Shown here: piece after piece, positions 27,083 to 36,054 of the stretch
Position numbering within the stretch: position 1 is the first letter of the stretch
How the letters are laid out: each line of letters starts with the position of its first letter
Assembly (NCBI RefSeq): GCF_024362765.1
Contig: NZ_CP093302.1
Span: 1,146,001-1,210,000, forward strand
From: Alkalihalobacillus sp. LMS6
GTDB taxonomy: Bacteria; Bacillota; Bacilli; Bacillales; Bacillaceae_D
DNA length: 64,000 nucleotides
Direction: 5' to 3'
The notes under the pieces: generated by a model
The model's database searches: none
The model's input: the letters and a program-made list of their open reading frames with translations, nothing else
Told to the model about the DNA's origin: nothing
Program-made: the position numbers and the translations under genes

Positions 27083-27826
27083 TTAGACATAGTTCTCTAC
27101 AGATACAATCGCTCCAGAGCGTAAAGACGGGTCTTCAACAACTTGTAATAAAGCCTTGGCAACAACTTGAGCTGAGCGTAGTCTTCCGGAAGAATGGTAC
27201 TGTTTAAACTGGGAAACAGCAGGAAATTGATTTTCATCGTAGCTTCTAATCGTTGCCTGCATATCTGTGTTCATGATGCCTGGATTAAATCCAATAATGG
27301 AGACAGGGGAGGCTGTATCTTGCTGTTCAGCTGCAATGGACTTGACCATCATATCAAGGGCTGCTTTGGAGCTTGAATAGCTCGTCCATGAAGGCACGGG
27401 GTTAGAGGCTGCTCCTGAGGTAATAAATACCATCCGTTTATTTGCTTGTATGTCTTGGAAAAACGCTAAAAATTGATTACTTAATTCTAATGGAGCAACA
27501 AAGTTGATTTCCATATGCTTGCTAAACTCCGCGTCTTTCAAAGTTCCTATTTTACCAACTGGATCAAGAATAGCAGCATTGTAAATGAAAACAATGTCCG
27601 ATAGATCTTGAACGCTTATTTCCTTTACTATGTCTTGAAATCTATTCCCTCGTTCGTGGGTGGCGCCTGCATCATAATAAATATATGTGAAGGAAGGGTG
27701 ATCTTGAACCGACGTTTTTGGTTCATTTCGTGATAAACCAAGTACCTCATACTCTTGTTCAAGAAGTTGCTCAACAACCGCAGAACCTAACCCTTTCGAA
27801 ACGCCAACGACAATCGCAATTTTCAT
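27083..27826 (-). CDS. Short-chain dehydrogenase/reductase (YueD/benzil reductase-like)
   Basis: This has 247 residues from the ATG at 27826, chosen because AAGGAGG lies upstream at good spacing and the Rossmann strand then starts at residue 3. The frame is open to 27877 but lacks a site there. The cofactor motif GVSKGLGSA is at about 8-16, the NAG-equivalent YNAAI at about 86, and the catalytic Tyr-Lys pair YSSSKAALD at about 152-160. Size and motif variants resemble YueD, which reduces benzil and similar diketones with NADPH. The natural substrate is unknown. It is a single gene. Confidence 0.85.
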   Translation of the reverse strand: MKIAIVVGVSKGLGSAVVEQLLEQEYEVLGLSRNEPKTSVQDHPSFTYIYYDAGATHERGNRFQDIVKEISVQDLSDIVFIYNAAILDPVGKIGTLKDAEFSKHMEINFVAPLELSNQFLAFFQDIQANKRMVFITSGAASNPVPSWTSYSSSKAALDMMVKSIAAEQQDTASPVSIIGFNPGIMNTDMQATIRSYDENQFPAVSQFKQYHSSGRLRSAQVVAKALLQVVEDPSLRSGAIVSVENYV

Positions 27827-27959
27827 AACCGTGCCTCCTTTTTTAAAAGTGTACCCTAAAAAGAATTTGGACCGCAATGAATGTGTGTTTGAAAGATGAA
27901 TTACGTGGAATAATACAATGGAGAATATGAATGTGTATATACGATGGAGGAATGATTGA

Positions 27960-29621
27960 ATGACCTTTTCGTCAAAAACGCGTAAAACATCGATTCAAGA
28001 GATGCAGAACAGCGAATTAGACTTATTAATTATTGGCGGTGGAATTACTGGCGTTGGTACAGCCCTTGATGCGGCTACTAGAGGATTAAAAGTTGGATTA
28101 ATTGACATGCAAGATTTTGCTGCTGGAACCTCTAGCCGCTCAACGAAATTGATTCACGGTGGCCTTCGCTATTTAAAGCAATTTGAAATTAAGCTTGTGG
28201 CTGAAGTTGGCAAGGAACGAGAGATTGTCTATGAAAATGCCCCGCACGTAACGACACCTTTAAGGATGATGTTGCCTTTTTATAAAGGTGGAACATTTAA
28301 CTCGTTTACAACCTCAATTGGCTTACGAGTTTATGATAAATTAGCTGGCGTAAAAAAAGGGGAAAGACGAACGATGATGCGTTCAAAACAAGCTATAAAG
28401 CGAGAGCCGATTTTAGCACCTGATGAGTTAAAAGGCGCAGGCATGTATGTAGAATATCGAACCGACGATGCTCGCTTAACGATGGAAGTTGCCAAGACAG
28501 CTTCTCTCTATGGTGCGCACTTAGCAAATTATGTAAAGGCTGAATCATTCACATATGAAAATAACCACGTGAATGGCGTTGTTGCGAGAGATTTACAGAC
28601 GGGAGATGCGATTGTTCTTCATGCTAAAAATATTGTCAATGCAACAGGACCATGGGTGGATACATTAAGAGAACAAGATCGCTCAAAAAAAGGGAAAACC
28701 ATTCATTTAACAAAAGGGGTTCACTTTGTTTTCTCAAAACGACATCTTCCATTAAATCAAGCGCTCTATTTTGATACCCCTTATGATGATGGTCGAATGA
28801 TGTTTGCGATTCCTCGTGGAGAGAAAGTATATGTTGGCACAACGGATACAAATTACAAGGGCTCAATGAATGAACCTGGCGTGACTCAAGAAGATGTGGA
28901 GTATATTATCGGAGCGATCAATGCGCGTTTTCCAGATTTTCAACTTACGAAAAAAGACATCGAGTCAAGCTGGTCTGGTTTGCGACCACTTATTCATGAA
29001 GAAGGAAAAGATCCGTCAGATATCTCGCGAAAAGATGAAATATTCCTTTCTGAAAGTGGATTGATTACAATTGCTGGCGGAAAATTAACAGGCTATCGGA
29101 AAATGGCAGCAGATATTGTTGATCGTGTTTGTGAAACCCTTGAAGCAGAGGGGATGGATACATACCCTCAATCAAAAACGAAGCACCTTGTTTTAAGTGG
29201 AGGGAAAGTTGGTGGTTCTGATCGCTTAGACCATTTCCAGAAGGTTCATATTGAAGCAGGCGTGAAACTTGGGTTAAATGAAGAGCTGGCTCGAAAACTC
29301 GTCGAGCGTTATGGGTCAAACGTGCCACAAGTTTTTGCTTATTTAGATGATCCTCGTGCAGAAACGTATCAATTGCCAAAGGATGTTTGGGCATCGCTAC
29401 TGTACGGCATTCATCATGAAATGGCCCTAACCCCTGTTGATTTCTTCTTACGACGGACGTCAGATTTGCTTTTCGATGTTCAAACCGTAACGACGTACAA
29501 GGATCAAGTCATTGATGCAATGGGATCGCTATTAGAGTGGAGTGAAAATGAGAAAACCGATCATCAAAATGAGTTGGAAGAACAGCTGCATTACTTGACA
29601 CTCGCTCATTTAAACGAATAA
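27960..29621 (+). CDS. glpD: Aerobic glycerol-3-phosphate dehydrogenase
   Basis: This is a 553-residue FAD enzyme that oxidises glycerol-3-phosphate to dihydroxyacetone phosphate and passes electrons to quinone at the inner membrane face. The dinucleotide motif is IIGGGITGVGTA at about residues 24-35, followed by GTSSRSTKLIHGGLRYL, typical of GlpD. IPRGEKVYVGTTDT and a C-terminal helical domain are present. Length matches B. subtilis GlpD (about 555). The ATG at 27960 follows GGAGG. Neither glpF, glpK nor an obvious GlpP antiterminator site is seen in the window, so the rest of the glycerol system is elsewhere. Confidence 0.95.
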   Translation: MTFSSKTRKTSIQEMQNSELDLLIIGGGITGVGTALDAATRGLKVGLIDMQDFAAGTSSRSTKLIHGGLRYLKQFEIKLVAEVGKEREIVYENAPHVTTPLRMMLPFYKGGTFNSFTTSIGLRVYDKLAGVKKGERRTMMRSKQAIKREPILAPDELKGAGMYVEYRTDDARLTMEVAKTASLYGAHLANYVKAESFTYENNHVNGVVARDLQTGDAIVLHAKNIVNATGPWVDTLREQDRSKKGKTIHLTKGVHFVFSKRHLPLNQALYFDTPYDDGRMMFAIPRGEKVYVGTTDTNYKGSMNEPGVTQEDVEYIIGAINARFPDFQLTKKDIESSWSGLRPLIHEEGKDPSDISRKDEIFLSESGLITIAGGKLTGYRKMAADIVDRVCETLEAEGMDTYPQSKTKHLVLSGGKVGGSDRLDHFQKVHIEAGVKLGLNEELARKLVERYGSNVPQVFAYLDDPRAETYQLPKDVWASLLYGIHHEMALTPVDFFLRRTSDLLFDVQTVTTYKDQVIDAMGSLLEWSENEKTDHQNELEEQLHYLTLAHLNE

Positions 29622-29633
29622 TGAACAAGGAGG

Positions 29634-29666
29634 CTTGCTGGACAAGATATCCAGCAAGTCGTTTTT
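29634..29666 (+). terminator. Intrinsic terminator of glpD
   Basis: The stem cttgctgga / tccagcaag with a 7-nt loop is followed by TCGTTTTT. Confidence 0.8.
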
Positions 29667-29668
29667 AA

Positions 29669-29696
29669 TTGCAATCAATCTTTATTTTGGTATAAT
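29669..29696 (+). promoter_or_regulatory. Sigma-A promoter of the alanine/glycine symporter gene
   Basis: TTGCAA, a 16-bp spacer and TATAAT with an upstream TGG (extended -10) end 45 bp before the start codon. Confidence 0.6.
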
Positions 29697-29741
29697 AATG
29701 AGATTGTTTTGATCTTATATGCTAGCTAACGGAGGAATTTA

Positions 29742-31130
29742 ATGGAAGTTTTTCACAATCTGATTACAAGTATTAATGGAGTGACGTCATACATACTTGT
29801 AGCTGCTCTCATCAGTGTAGGTATTTATTTTACGTTTCGGACTAAGTTCGTTCAATTTCGTCTTTTTCCTGAAATGTTTCGTGCAATTACAGAAAAGAAA
29901 TCAAAAAAAGGCGAAGTGTCTGCATTCCAAGCGTTTTGTATTAGTGCCGCGTCTCGAGTAGGCGCAGCGAATATCTCAGGTGTTGCGATAGCGATTACAA
30001 CTGGCGGACCTGGCGCTATTTTTTGGATGTGGGTCATTGCTATTATCGGGATGGCGACAGGATTCGTTGAAAGTATGCTTGCACAAGTATATAAAGTGCG
30101 AAAAGATGGCCAATTCCGTGGTGGACCTGCTTATTACATTGATCGTGCATTAGGCCAGCGCTGGCTTGGAATTATCTTTGCGCTATTAATTGCTGTAACT
30201 TTTGGCTTTATTTTTAATTCGCTACAAGCAAATACAATCACGGCCGCGTTTGATACCGCTTTTAATTTTAATCCACTAACAGTAGGGATTGTTATTGCAC
30301 TTGCAGTAGGGGTCATCATCTTTGGAGGAATTCGCTCGATTTCGGTTTTCTCAAGTATTGTCGTGCCGATCATGGCCGTTCTTTACGTTGGGGTTGTGGG
30401 ATTTGTTGTGGTTACAAATTTTGAAGCTGTTCCAGCGGTGTTTTCATTAATTGTTGGAAATGCGTTTGGCTTCCAAGAAGCAACAGTTGGAATCTTTGTC
30501 GGCTTACTTGTTGGGGCCCAGCGTGGATTGTTCTCGAACGAAGCCGGTATGGGTAGTGTGCCAAATGCTGCTGCGACTGCTGACGTTTCACACCCAGCAA
30601 AACAAGGGTTGGTTCAATCATTAGGTGTATTTTTTGACACGATTATTATTTGTTCAGCGACTGCGTTTGTAATTTTATTAACAGATGTTTATACCCTTGC
30701 TCCAGACGGTATTAATGGAGTTGCGTTGACGCAACAATCATTGGGAATCCTTGTTGGAGATTGGGCTGTGCCATTTATTGCGATTGCCATTTTCTTCTTC
30801 TCATTTTCTTCATTAATTGGGAATTATTACTATGGCGAAACAAATCTTGCTTTTATTAAAGAAGGAACCATTTGGCTACAAGTGTACCGCCTCGCTGTAA
30901 TGGCGATGATTGTATTTGGTTCTATGGCAAGTATGGCGCTTGTATGGGACATGGCAGATGTCTTTATGGCGTTTACCACCATTGTCAACTTAATTGCGAT
31001 TGTTTTAATTGGTAAGATTGCGATTGCCGTAATTAACGATTACGTAGCACAACGGAAAGTTGGGAAAGATCCAGTATTTAAAAGTAAGAACATTCCTGGC
31101 TTAAAAAATGCTGACACATGGGATGATTAA
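29742..31130 (+). CDS. Sodium:alanine/glycine symporter (AGCS family)
   Basis: This has 462 residues and about eleven spans. AGCS landmarks are clear: GEVSAFQAFCISAASRVG near residue 65, the conserved GPGAIFWMWVIA, RGGPAYYI and GAQRGLFSNEAGMGSVPNAA around 265. These proteins import alanine or glycine with Na+ (sometimes H+). Na+ coupling suits an alkaliphile, but the ion cannot be read with certainty. The ATG follows ACGGAGG. It has its own promoter and terminator. Among B. subtilis paralogues (AlsT, YflA, YrbD) the closest is not determined. Confidence 0.92.
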   Translation: MEVFHNLITSINGVTSYILVAALISVGIYFTFRTKFVQFRLFPEMFRAITEKKSKKGEVSAFQAFCISAASRVGAANISGVAIAITTGGPGAIFWMWVIAIIGMATGFVESMLAQVYKVRKDGQFRGGPAYYIDRALGQRWLGIIFALLIAVTFGFIFNSLQANTITAAFDTAFNFNPLTVGIVIALAVGVIIFGGIRSISVFSSIVVPIMAVLYVGVVGFVVVTNFEAVPAVFSLIVGNAFGFQEATVGIFVGLLVGAQRGLFSNEAGMGSVPNAAATADVSHPAKQGLVQSLGVFFDTIIICSATAFVILLTDVYTLAPDGINGVALTQQSLGILVGDWAVPFIAIAIFFFSFSSLIGNYYYGETNLAFIKEGTIWLQVYRLAVMAMIVFGSMASMALVWDMADVFMAFTTIVNLIAIVLIGKIAIAVINDYVAQRKVGKDPVFKSKNIPGLKNADTWDD

Positions 31131-31157
31131 AAAACAAGCGTAACAGCTTGTTTTTTT
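31131..31157 (+). terminator. Intrinsic terminator of the symporter gene
   Basis: The stem aaaacaagc / gcttgtttt with a 6-nt loop runs into a T-tract, directly after the stop codon. Confidence 0.85.
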
Positions 31158-31215
31158 CTGTTTTAATTTAGCGACTTGTCTCATACCTTTATAGAGAGAG
31201 AAAAAGGAGAGATGA

Positions 31216-32553
31216 GTGTTGAGTACGTTTTTCCGCGGTGTGCTAGTTTTAAGTGGAGCTGCCTTCATAGGAGAATGCTTGGAGTTTATTATTAATATTG
31301 TTTTGGCTAGAGAGCTAGGGGATGAAGCATTTGGTTTATACATGGCGATCTTACCGACAATGTTATTTGTCGTGGTGCTCGCAAGTGTAGAACTACCTGT
31401 CTCGATCTCAAAACTAGTTGCAGAAAAAGAACCGAATTATCATTGGGGTGTGTTGTTACAAGCATTAAAGCTGGCTACAGTTTGTGCGGTAACGGTGATG
31501 GTTGCGGCGCTAGTGATTTTGCCTCAATTAAGTGTGTTAGACAATTATCATATTGGGGTTCAGTGGATGTTATTTTTACTGATTCCCGTTATCACCTTTT
31601 CCTCTGTTGCAAAAGGGTATTTAATGGGCGCACAACAAACGTCTAAAATAGCAATCGCAAATATTTTGAAACGAACTGCACAGCTAGGTGGCTTATTAAT
31701 TGTCTTTTACATGTTTTCTTTCACAAGTGACCTTGCTATTTTTATGGCATTGTTAGCGCTGAAATTAAGCGAACTTTTGGTGTTGTTTTACTTAGTGGTG
31801 GTGTTTATTCGTAAAATTTATCAAACGAAGAAAGATCATACGCAAAAAAAAGTAAACCAAAAAGAAATTCAGAAAAAATTATTAGCCGTGTCTATTCCTA
31901 CAACTGGGTTACGTATTTTTCATTCAATCACATTTGCTGTTAAACCGTTTTTAATTACGTTGGCTCTCACGAATGCAGGTGTGCTAGAAAGTGTCGCACT
32001 TGTACAGTATGGAAAACTAGCGGGTATTGCATTTACCATTGGTTTTTTCCCAGCCTTTGTAGCGCATGCTCTGCTAATTGTGTTAATTCCTATCGTTTCA
32101 GAAAGTTATGCAAAACGACAATACGATACGCTTCATTACTATTTGCGTTTATCGCTCCTTGTGACGTTTGCTTATGGAATGCCCATCGTACTGATGTTTT
32201 ACTTTTTTGCTGAACCAATTACGACATTGTTTTTTGGACCGTCACCGGCAGCAGATTACTTGAAGCTCTTAATTCCGTATTTTTTGTTTCATTATTGTGC
32301 AACGCCACTGCAAGCGTATTTAATTGGAATCGGGTTAGTGAAGGATGCGTTTCTACACTCGTTTTATGCAACGGTGGTATCCTTTTGCTTAATGATCGCC
32401 CTTGGATCTATGCCAAGTTTACAAATGAACGGCATTATTATCGGGATGAATATGAGTGCGGTGTTGTTAACGGTTCTTCACTACATTACAATTTGCAAAA
32501 AATTAAAATTAAATATGTTGATGCGACCAGGGGAAAGTTGGTTGTTCAGATGA
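31216..32553 (+). CDS. ykvU: MOP-superfamily flippase, YkvU-like (sporulation)
   Basis: This is a 445-residue protein with about twelve spans and the polysaccharide-flippase (MurJ/SpoVB-like) pattern at the front: NIVLARELGDEAFGLYM at about residues 27-43. Its length equals what I recall for B. subtilis YkvU, a spore membrane protein made in the mother cell; SpoVB is longer (about 518). The assignment rests on size and pattern. Proteins of this class flip lipid-linked sugars during cortex or coat formation, and the actual cargo is unknown. The start is GTG 31216 with AAAGGAGA upstream. Confidence 0.78.
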   Translation: MLSTFFRGVLVLSGAAFIGECLEFIINIVLARELGDEAFGLYMAILPTMLFVVVLASVELPVSISKLVAEKEPNYHWGVLLQALKLATVCAVTVMVAALVILPQLSVLDNYHIGVQWMLFLLIPVITFSSVAKGYLMGAQQTSKIAIANILKRTAQLGGLLIVFYMFSFTSDLAIFMALLALKLSELLVLFYLVVVFIRKIYQTKKDHTQKKVNQKEIQKKLLAVSIPTTGLRIFHSITFAVKPFLITLALTNAGVLESVALVQYGKLAGIAFTIGFFPAFVAHALLIVLIPIVSESYAKRQYDTLHYYLRLSLLVTFAYGMPIVLMFYFFAEPITTLFFGPSPAADYLKLLIPYFLFHYCATPLQAYLIGIGLVKDAFLHSFYATVVSFCLMIALGSMPSLQMNGIIIGMNMSAVLLTVLHYITICKKLKLNMLMRPGESWLFR

Positions 32554-32555
32554 AT

Positions 32556-32593
32556 AAAACGTGCACAGGAGTAAATGCTCCGGTGCACGTTTT
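32556..32593. terminator. Bidirectional terminator between the flippase and gamma-glutamyltransferase genes
   Basis: The stem aaaacgtgcac / gtgcacgtttt plus an inner GGAG/CTCC helix sits between convergent genes, with T-runs on both strands. Confidence 0.9.
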
Positions 32594-32595
32594 TA

Positions 32596-34206
32596 TTATA
32601 ACGTAGCGATATGACTATCTGTTCTTGATTCTGTACCGCCAACATAGCTCTCTTTTTCGTCGTCTTTCCAAATGATTTGGCCTCTTCCAAAAGACATGAC
32701 GTCATTTGCAATCGTTACGTCATGACCTTTGCGTGCGAGCGCTTCTGCAATATGACGAGGAAAGGATGGCTCTAATAAAATTTTGTTTCCTTCTGTCCAT
32801 TGCCAGCGTGGAGAATCCAATGCTGCTTGTGGATGCAGAAGAAAGTCAACTGTATTCATAACGACTTGTACATGACCTTGTGGCTGCATAAACCCACCCA
32901 TAACGCCAAACGGTCCAACAGCTTGTTGATCTTTTGTGAGGAAGCCTGGAATAATCGTATGATATGGGCGTTTGTTTGGTGCAAGTGCATTGTCGTGGTT
33001 GTGGTCGAGTGAAAAGGAATGACCGCGATTTTGTAGAGAGATGCCTGTCCCCGGAACGACTAAACCAGAGCCAAAGCCCATGTAGTTTGACTGGATAAAC
33101 GATACCATATTGCCTTCACTGTCAGCTGTACATAGATAGACGGTACCACTTGCAGTTGGTTTCCCGACAGTTGGTAATTGCGCCGTTTCGCCAATTTCTT
33201 GCGCCCGTTTTGCTGCATAAGATTTATCGAGAAGCGACTGGGTGGGAACGCTCATATGGTTTTCGTCTGTAATGTACGCTTGTCCATCTGTAAATGCAAG
33301 TTTTAACGCTTCGATTTGCTTATGATACGTATCGACGTTTTCTTTTTCATTAATCTCCACGTTTTCGAGAATATTCAACGCCATTAAAGCAATTAAGCCT
33401 TGTCCGTTTGGAGGAATCTCCCATACGTCATAACCTTTATAGTTCGTGTGGATCGGATCAACCCATTCAGGTTCGAAAGCGGCAAGATCTTCTTTACGCA
33501 AAAAACCATGATGCTTTTTGAAAAAAGCGTCAATTTGATCTGCTAATTCTCCGGAATAAAACGCTTTTGCGTTTGTCTCGCCAATTAACCGTAACGTATG
33601 TGCATGATTTGGAGAACGCCAAATCTCCCCAGGTTCCGGCGCACGTTGATTCAACGAAAATGTCTCAAACCAAGCTGAAAATTCGTCTCCTATATGAGCA
33701 GCTTGAAACCGTTTATAACTTGTTTTCCATTGTCGAGAAATAGTAGGCGTTACCGCAAAACCTTCCTCGGCAAGTGTAATAGCAGGTTGAAGAACATCTA
33801 ATAAAGGTAATTTTCCGAATCGTTTAGATAAGCTTGCCCATGAAGCAGGCGCTCCTGGTACGGTCACGGGAATGAGTCCAGTTGTAGGCATTGTGTCATA
33901 CCCACGTTGCTTTACCGCATCAATAGTCATTGAGGCTGGAGAAGGACCACTACCATTAAGTCCATATAGGTCACCGTCGAGCCAAACAATGGCAAAGGCA
34001 TCACCGCCAATTCCATTTGAACAAGGTTCTACAACTGTTAAGCATGCTGCTGTTGCAATCGCAGCATCGACGGCATTGCCGCCTTGGTTAAGAATATCTC
34101 TACCAGCTTGTGCTGCCAGAGGTTGTGATGTTGCCACCATTCCATTCTTTGCATAAGCGGGCATTCGTTTTGAAGGGTATGGGTGATTGTGTGGATCAAA
34201 ATTCAA
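32596..34206 (-). CDS. Gamma-glutamyltransferase, cytosolic YwrD type
   Basis: This has 536 residues from a TTG at 34206, which has AAAGGAGG exactly 8 nt upstream. The frame runs open to 34326, but that stretch is the treP/ggt spacer and has no ribosome site. There is no signal peptide, unlike secreted Ggt. The family pattern is present: GGNAVDAAIATAACLTVVEP, GIGGDAF, and the cleavage/nucleophile region GTVYLCTADSEGNMVS (Thr about 354). The proenzyme would cut itself there into large and small subunits. The role would be turnover of gamma-glutamyl compounds such as glutathione inside the cell. The exact substrate is not evident. Confidence 0.88.
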   Translation of the reverse strand: MNFDPHNHPYPSKRMPAYAKNGMVATSQPLAAQAGRDILNQGGNAVDAAIATAACLTVVEPCSNGIGGDAFAIVWLDGDLYGLNGSGPSPASMTIDAVKQRGYDTMPTTGLIPVTVPGAPASWASLSKRFGKLPLLDVLQPAITLAEEGFAVTPTISRQWKTSYKRFQAAHIGDEFSAWFETFSLNQRAPEPGEIWRSPNHAHTLRLIGETNAKAFYSGELADQIDAFFKKHHGFLRKEDLAAFEPEWVDPIHTNYKGYDVWEIPPNGQGLIALMALNILENVEINEKENVDTYHKQIEALKLAFTDGQAYITDENHMSVPTQSLLDKSYAAKRAQEIGETAQLPTVGKPTASGTVYLCTADSEGNMVSFIQSNYMGFGSGLVVPGTGISLQNRGHSFSLDHNHDNALAPNKRPYHTIIPGFLTKDQQAVGPFGVMGGFMQPQGHVQVVMNTVDFLLHPQAALDSPRWQWTEGNKILLEPSFPRHIAEALARKGHDVTIANDVMSFGRGQIIWKDDEKESYVGGTESRTDSHIATL

Positions 34207-34285
34207 TTCTTCTACCTCCTTTTTTATTAGTGTAACATGCCAAGCATGTGGAAATAGATAGAAATAAAAAAGATGTCTTTTTTTG

Positions 34286-34314
34286 TTGACTAATTTGTAT
34301 ATACAAGGTATGAT
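34286..34314 (+). promoter_or_regulatory. Sigma-A promoter of treP with operator in the spacer
   Basis: TTGACT (34286-34291), a 17-bp spacer and TATGAT (34309-34314) form a near-consensus promoter. Operator 1 fills most of the spacer, so bound TreR would exclude polymerase. Confidence 0.85.
34295..34306. promoter_or_regulatory. TreR operator 1
   Basis: TTGTATATACAA is a perfect 12-bp palindrome, the same core known for the B. subtilis TreR operator. It lies between the -35 and -10 boxes. Confidence 0.85.
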
Positions 34315-34328
34315 CAAAGTAATCAATT

Positions 34329-34344
34329 ATTTGTATATACAAAT
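34329..34344. promoter_or_regulatory. TreR operator 2
   Basis: ATTTGTATATACAAAT is a perfect 16-bp palindrome with the same core as operator 1. The two centres are 36 bp apart, about three and a half helical turns. Confidence 0.85.
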
Positions 34345-34369
34345 TATAAATGCACTAAAGCGACGTTTT

Positions 34370-34383
34370 TGAAAACGTTAGCA
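34370..34383 (+). promoter_or_regulatory. CcpA cre site in the treP leader
   Basis: TGAAAACGTTAGCA matches the cre consensus TGWAARCGYTWNCW at every position. It lies downstream of the promoter and just before the ribosome site, suited to a roadblock form of carbon catabolite repression. Confidence 0.85.
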
Positions 34384-34397
34384 AAGGAGGAACGGGG

Positions 34398-35828
34398 ATG
34401 GCTGTTAACTACAAAAAATCTGCTGAACAGATTTTAGAGGCCATTGGTGGAGAAGAGAACATTTCTTCAGCTACACACTGCGTGACGCGACTGCGACTTG
34501 TTTTACAAGATGAAAGTCAAGTAGATACGAAAAAACTGGAAGCGCTTGATGTAGTAAAAGGAACATTTTCTGCAAACGGGCAGTTTCAAATCATATTAGG
34601 TAACGGTGTCGTCGATAAAGTGTATAAAGAAATGATGGCATTGACGGGCCGTGAAGAAGAGTCAAAAGATGACGTGAAAGAAAACGCTGCTAAAAAAGGA
34701 AACCCCTTACAAAGAGGGATTAAAGTCTTAGCAGACGTATTTATCCCAATCTTGCCAGCGATTGTGACTGCTGGTTTGTTAATGGGTTTAAACAATATTT
34801 TAACCGGCGCAGATATTTTTTATGATGGTGCATCCATTATTGATGTTCATCCTCAATGGGCGGATTTTGCCGATATTATTAATGTCATTGCGAGTACCGC
34901 CTTTACCTTCTTACCAGCGTTAATCGGGTGGTCAGCCGTGAAGCGATTTGGAGGCAGTCCGCTGCTTGGTATTGTCTTAGGATTAATTCTTGTTAATCCA
35001 GCGTTATTAAGTGCTTGGGATTATGGAGCTGCTCGTGAAGCTGGTGAAATTCCTACTTGGAACTTGTTTGGCTTAGAAATTCAGCAACTTGGTTATCAAG
35101 GACAGGTACTGCCGGTGTTCGTCGCATCCATTATTTTAGCGAAAATAGAAGTATTTTTACGTAAGCGAATTTCCGATTCATTCCATTTGTTAACAGTAGC
35201 TCCAATTGCTTTATTGGTAACGAGTTTTATTACGTTTATTGCGGTCGGACCAATCACGTTTGCAATCGGTAACGGAATTGCAGATGGCTTCATTTGGTTG
35301 TTCGATACGATTCCAGCGATTGCAGGATTCTTGTATGGCATTATTTATGGTCCGCTCGTGATTACAGGGATGCACCATACGTTCCTTGCCGTTGATTTAC
35401 AGCTAACAGGTAGTGAAGGTGGCGGCACATTCTTATGGCCGATTCTAGCATTATCAAACATTGCGCAAGGTTCTGCTGCATTTGCGATGTATTTTGTCTT
35501 AAAGAATAAGAACTTAAAAGGATTAGCAGGCACATCAGGGCTGTCTGCGTGGTTAGGGATAACAGAACCAGCACTATTCGGTGTTAATCTTCGTTTCCGC
35601 TTCCCGTTTTTTGCAGCGATTATTAGCTCCGGTCTTGCAGGAATGTTCATTTCTATGCAAAATGTACTGGCGCACAGCGTTGGTGTAGGTGGGATACCAG
35701 GTATTTTCGTTATTCAGTCTGGTGGCTGGATTGCCTTTGCGATCGGGATGGCAATCGTTATTGCACTCCCATTTGTGGCAACCCTTCTTTACGGAAAGAT
35801 TAGAAATCCGAAGAGCCTACATGAATAA
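34398..35828 (+). CDS. treP: PTS trehalose-specific EIIBC component
   Basis: This has 476 residues. The N-terminal EIIB domain has the phosphocysteine in ATHCVTRLRL (Cys28), a short linker follows, and then an EIIC domain with about ten spans. The sequence as a whole follows B. subtilis TreP closely (for example PLQRGIKVLADVFIPILP and HHTFLAVDLQLTGS). It imports trehalose and releases trehalose-6-phosphate inside, taking phosphate from a shared EIIA. Two TreR operators, a sigma-A promoter and a cre site precede it. The phosphotrehalase gene treA, usually next, is missing; treR follows instead after a terminator. Confidence 0.93.
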   Translation: MAVNYKKSAEQILEAIGGEENISSATHCVTRLRLVLQDESQVDTKKLEALDVVKGTFSANGQFQIILGNGVVDKVYKEMMALTGREEESKDDVKENAAKKGNPLQRGIKVLADVFIPILPAIVTAGLLMGLNNILTGADIFYDGASIIDVHPQWADFADIINVIASTAFTFLPALIGWSAVKRFGGSPLLGIVLGLILVNPALLSAWDYGAAREAGEIPTWNLFGLEIQQLGYQGQVLPVFVASIILAKIEVFLRKRISDSFHLLTVAPIALLVTSFITFIAVGPITFAIGNGIADGFIWLFDTIPAIAGFLYGIIYGPLVITGMHHTFLAVDLQLTGSEGGGTFLWPILALSNIAQGSAAFAMYFVLKNKNLKGLAGTSGLSAWLGITEPALFGVNLRFRFPFFAAIISSGLAGMFISMQNVLAHSVGVGGIPGIFVIQSGGWIAFAIGMAIVIALPFVATLLYGKIRNPKSLHE

Positions 35829-35830
35829 TA

Positions 35831-35860
35831 AAAAGAGCTGCCTCGTGCAGCTCTTTTTTT
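35831..35860 (+). terminator. Intrinsic terminator of treP
   Basis: A perfect 11-bp stem (aaaagagctgc / gcagctctttt) with a 5-nt loop is followed by a run of seven T residues. Confidence 0.92.
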
Positions 35861-35872
35861 CACCATATGATC

Positions 35873-35890
35873 TTGACCGACCATGGTCAA
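35873..35890. promoter_or_regulatory. Palindrome upstream of treR
   Basis: GACCATGGTC is a perfect 10-bp palindrome inside the wider TTGACC...GGTCAA inverted repeat. It does not match the TreR operator. It may bind another regulator or overlap the treR promoter. Confidence 0.3.
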
Positions 35891-36054
35891 AAATGAATCG
35901 TTTGTGGTATTGTTAGAAGGAATTATTTGTTAATGTTATTACTTGAATGAATGTCATAATAAGAGTAGATTTCGCATTGAACTCGAATGATGAATTGAAC
36001 TCACTAAAAAACGGATTAAAACAGAATGATTATAGAAAAAGTAGGGCGATATGT

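Noticed and set aside
34207-34326. N-terminal extension of the gamma-glutamyltransferase as a signal peptide
   Set aside because: The extension lacks a ribosome site, and the TTG with AAAGGAGG at 8 nt starts exactly at the family's N-terminus.
35947-36054. Longer TreR start
   Set aside because: Adds 36 residues absent from the family; TTG 36055 gives the usual 238 residues.
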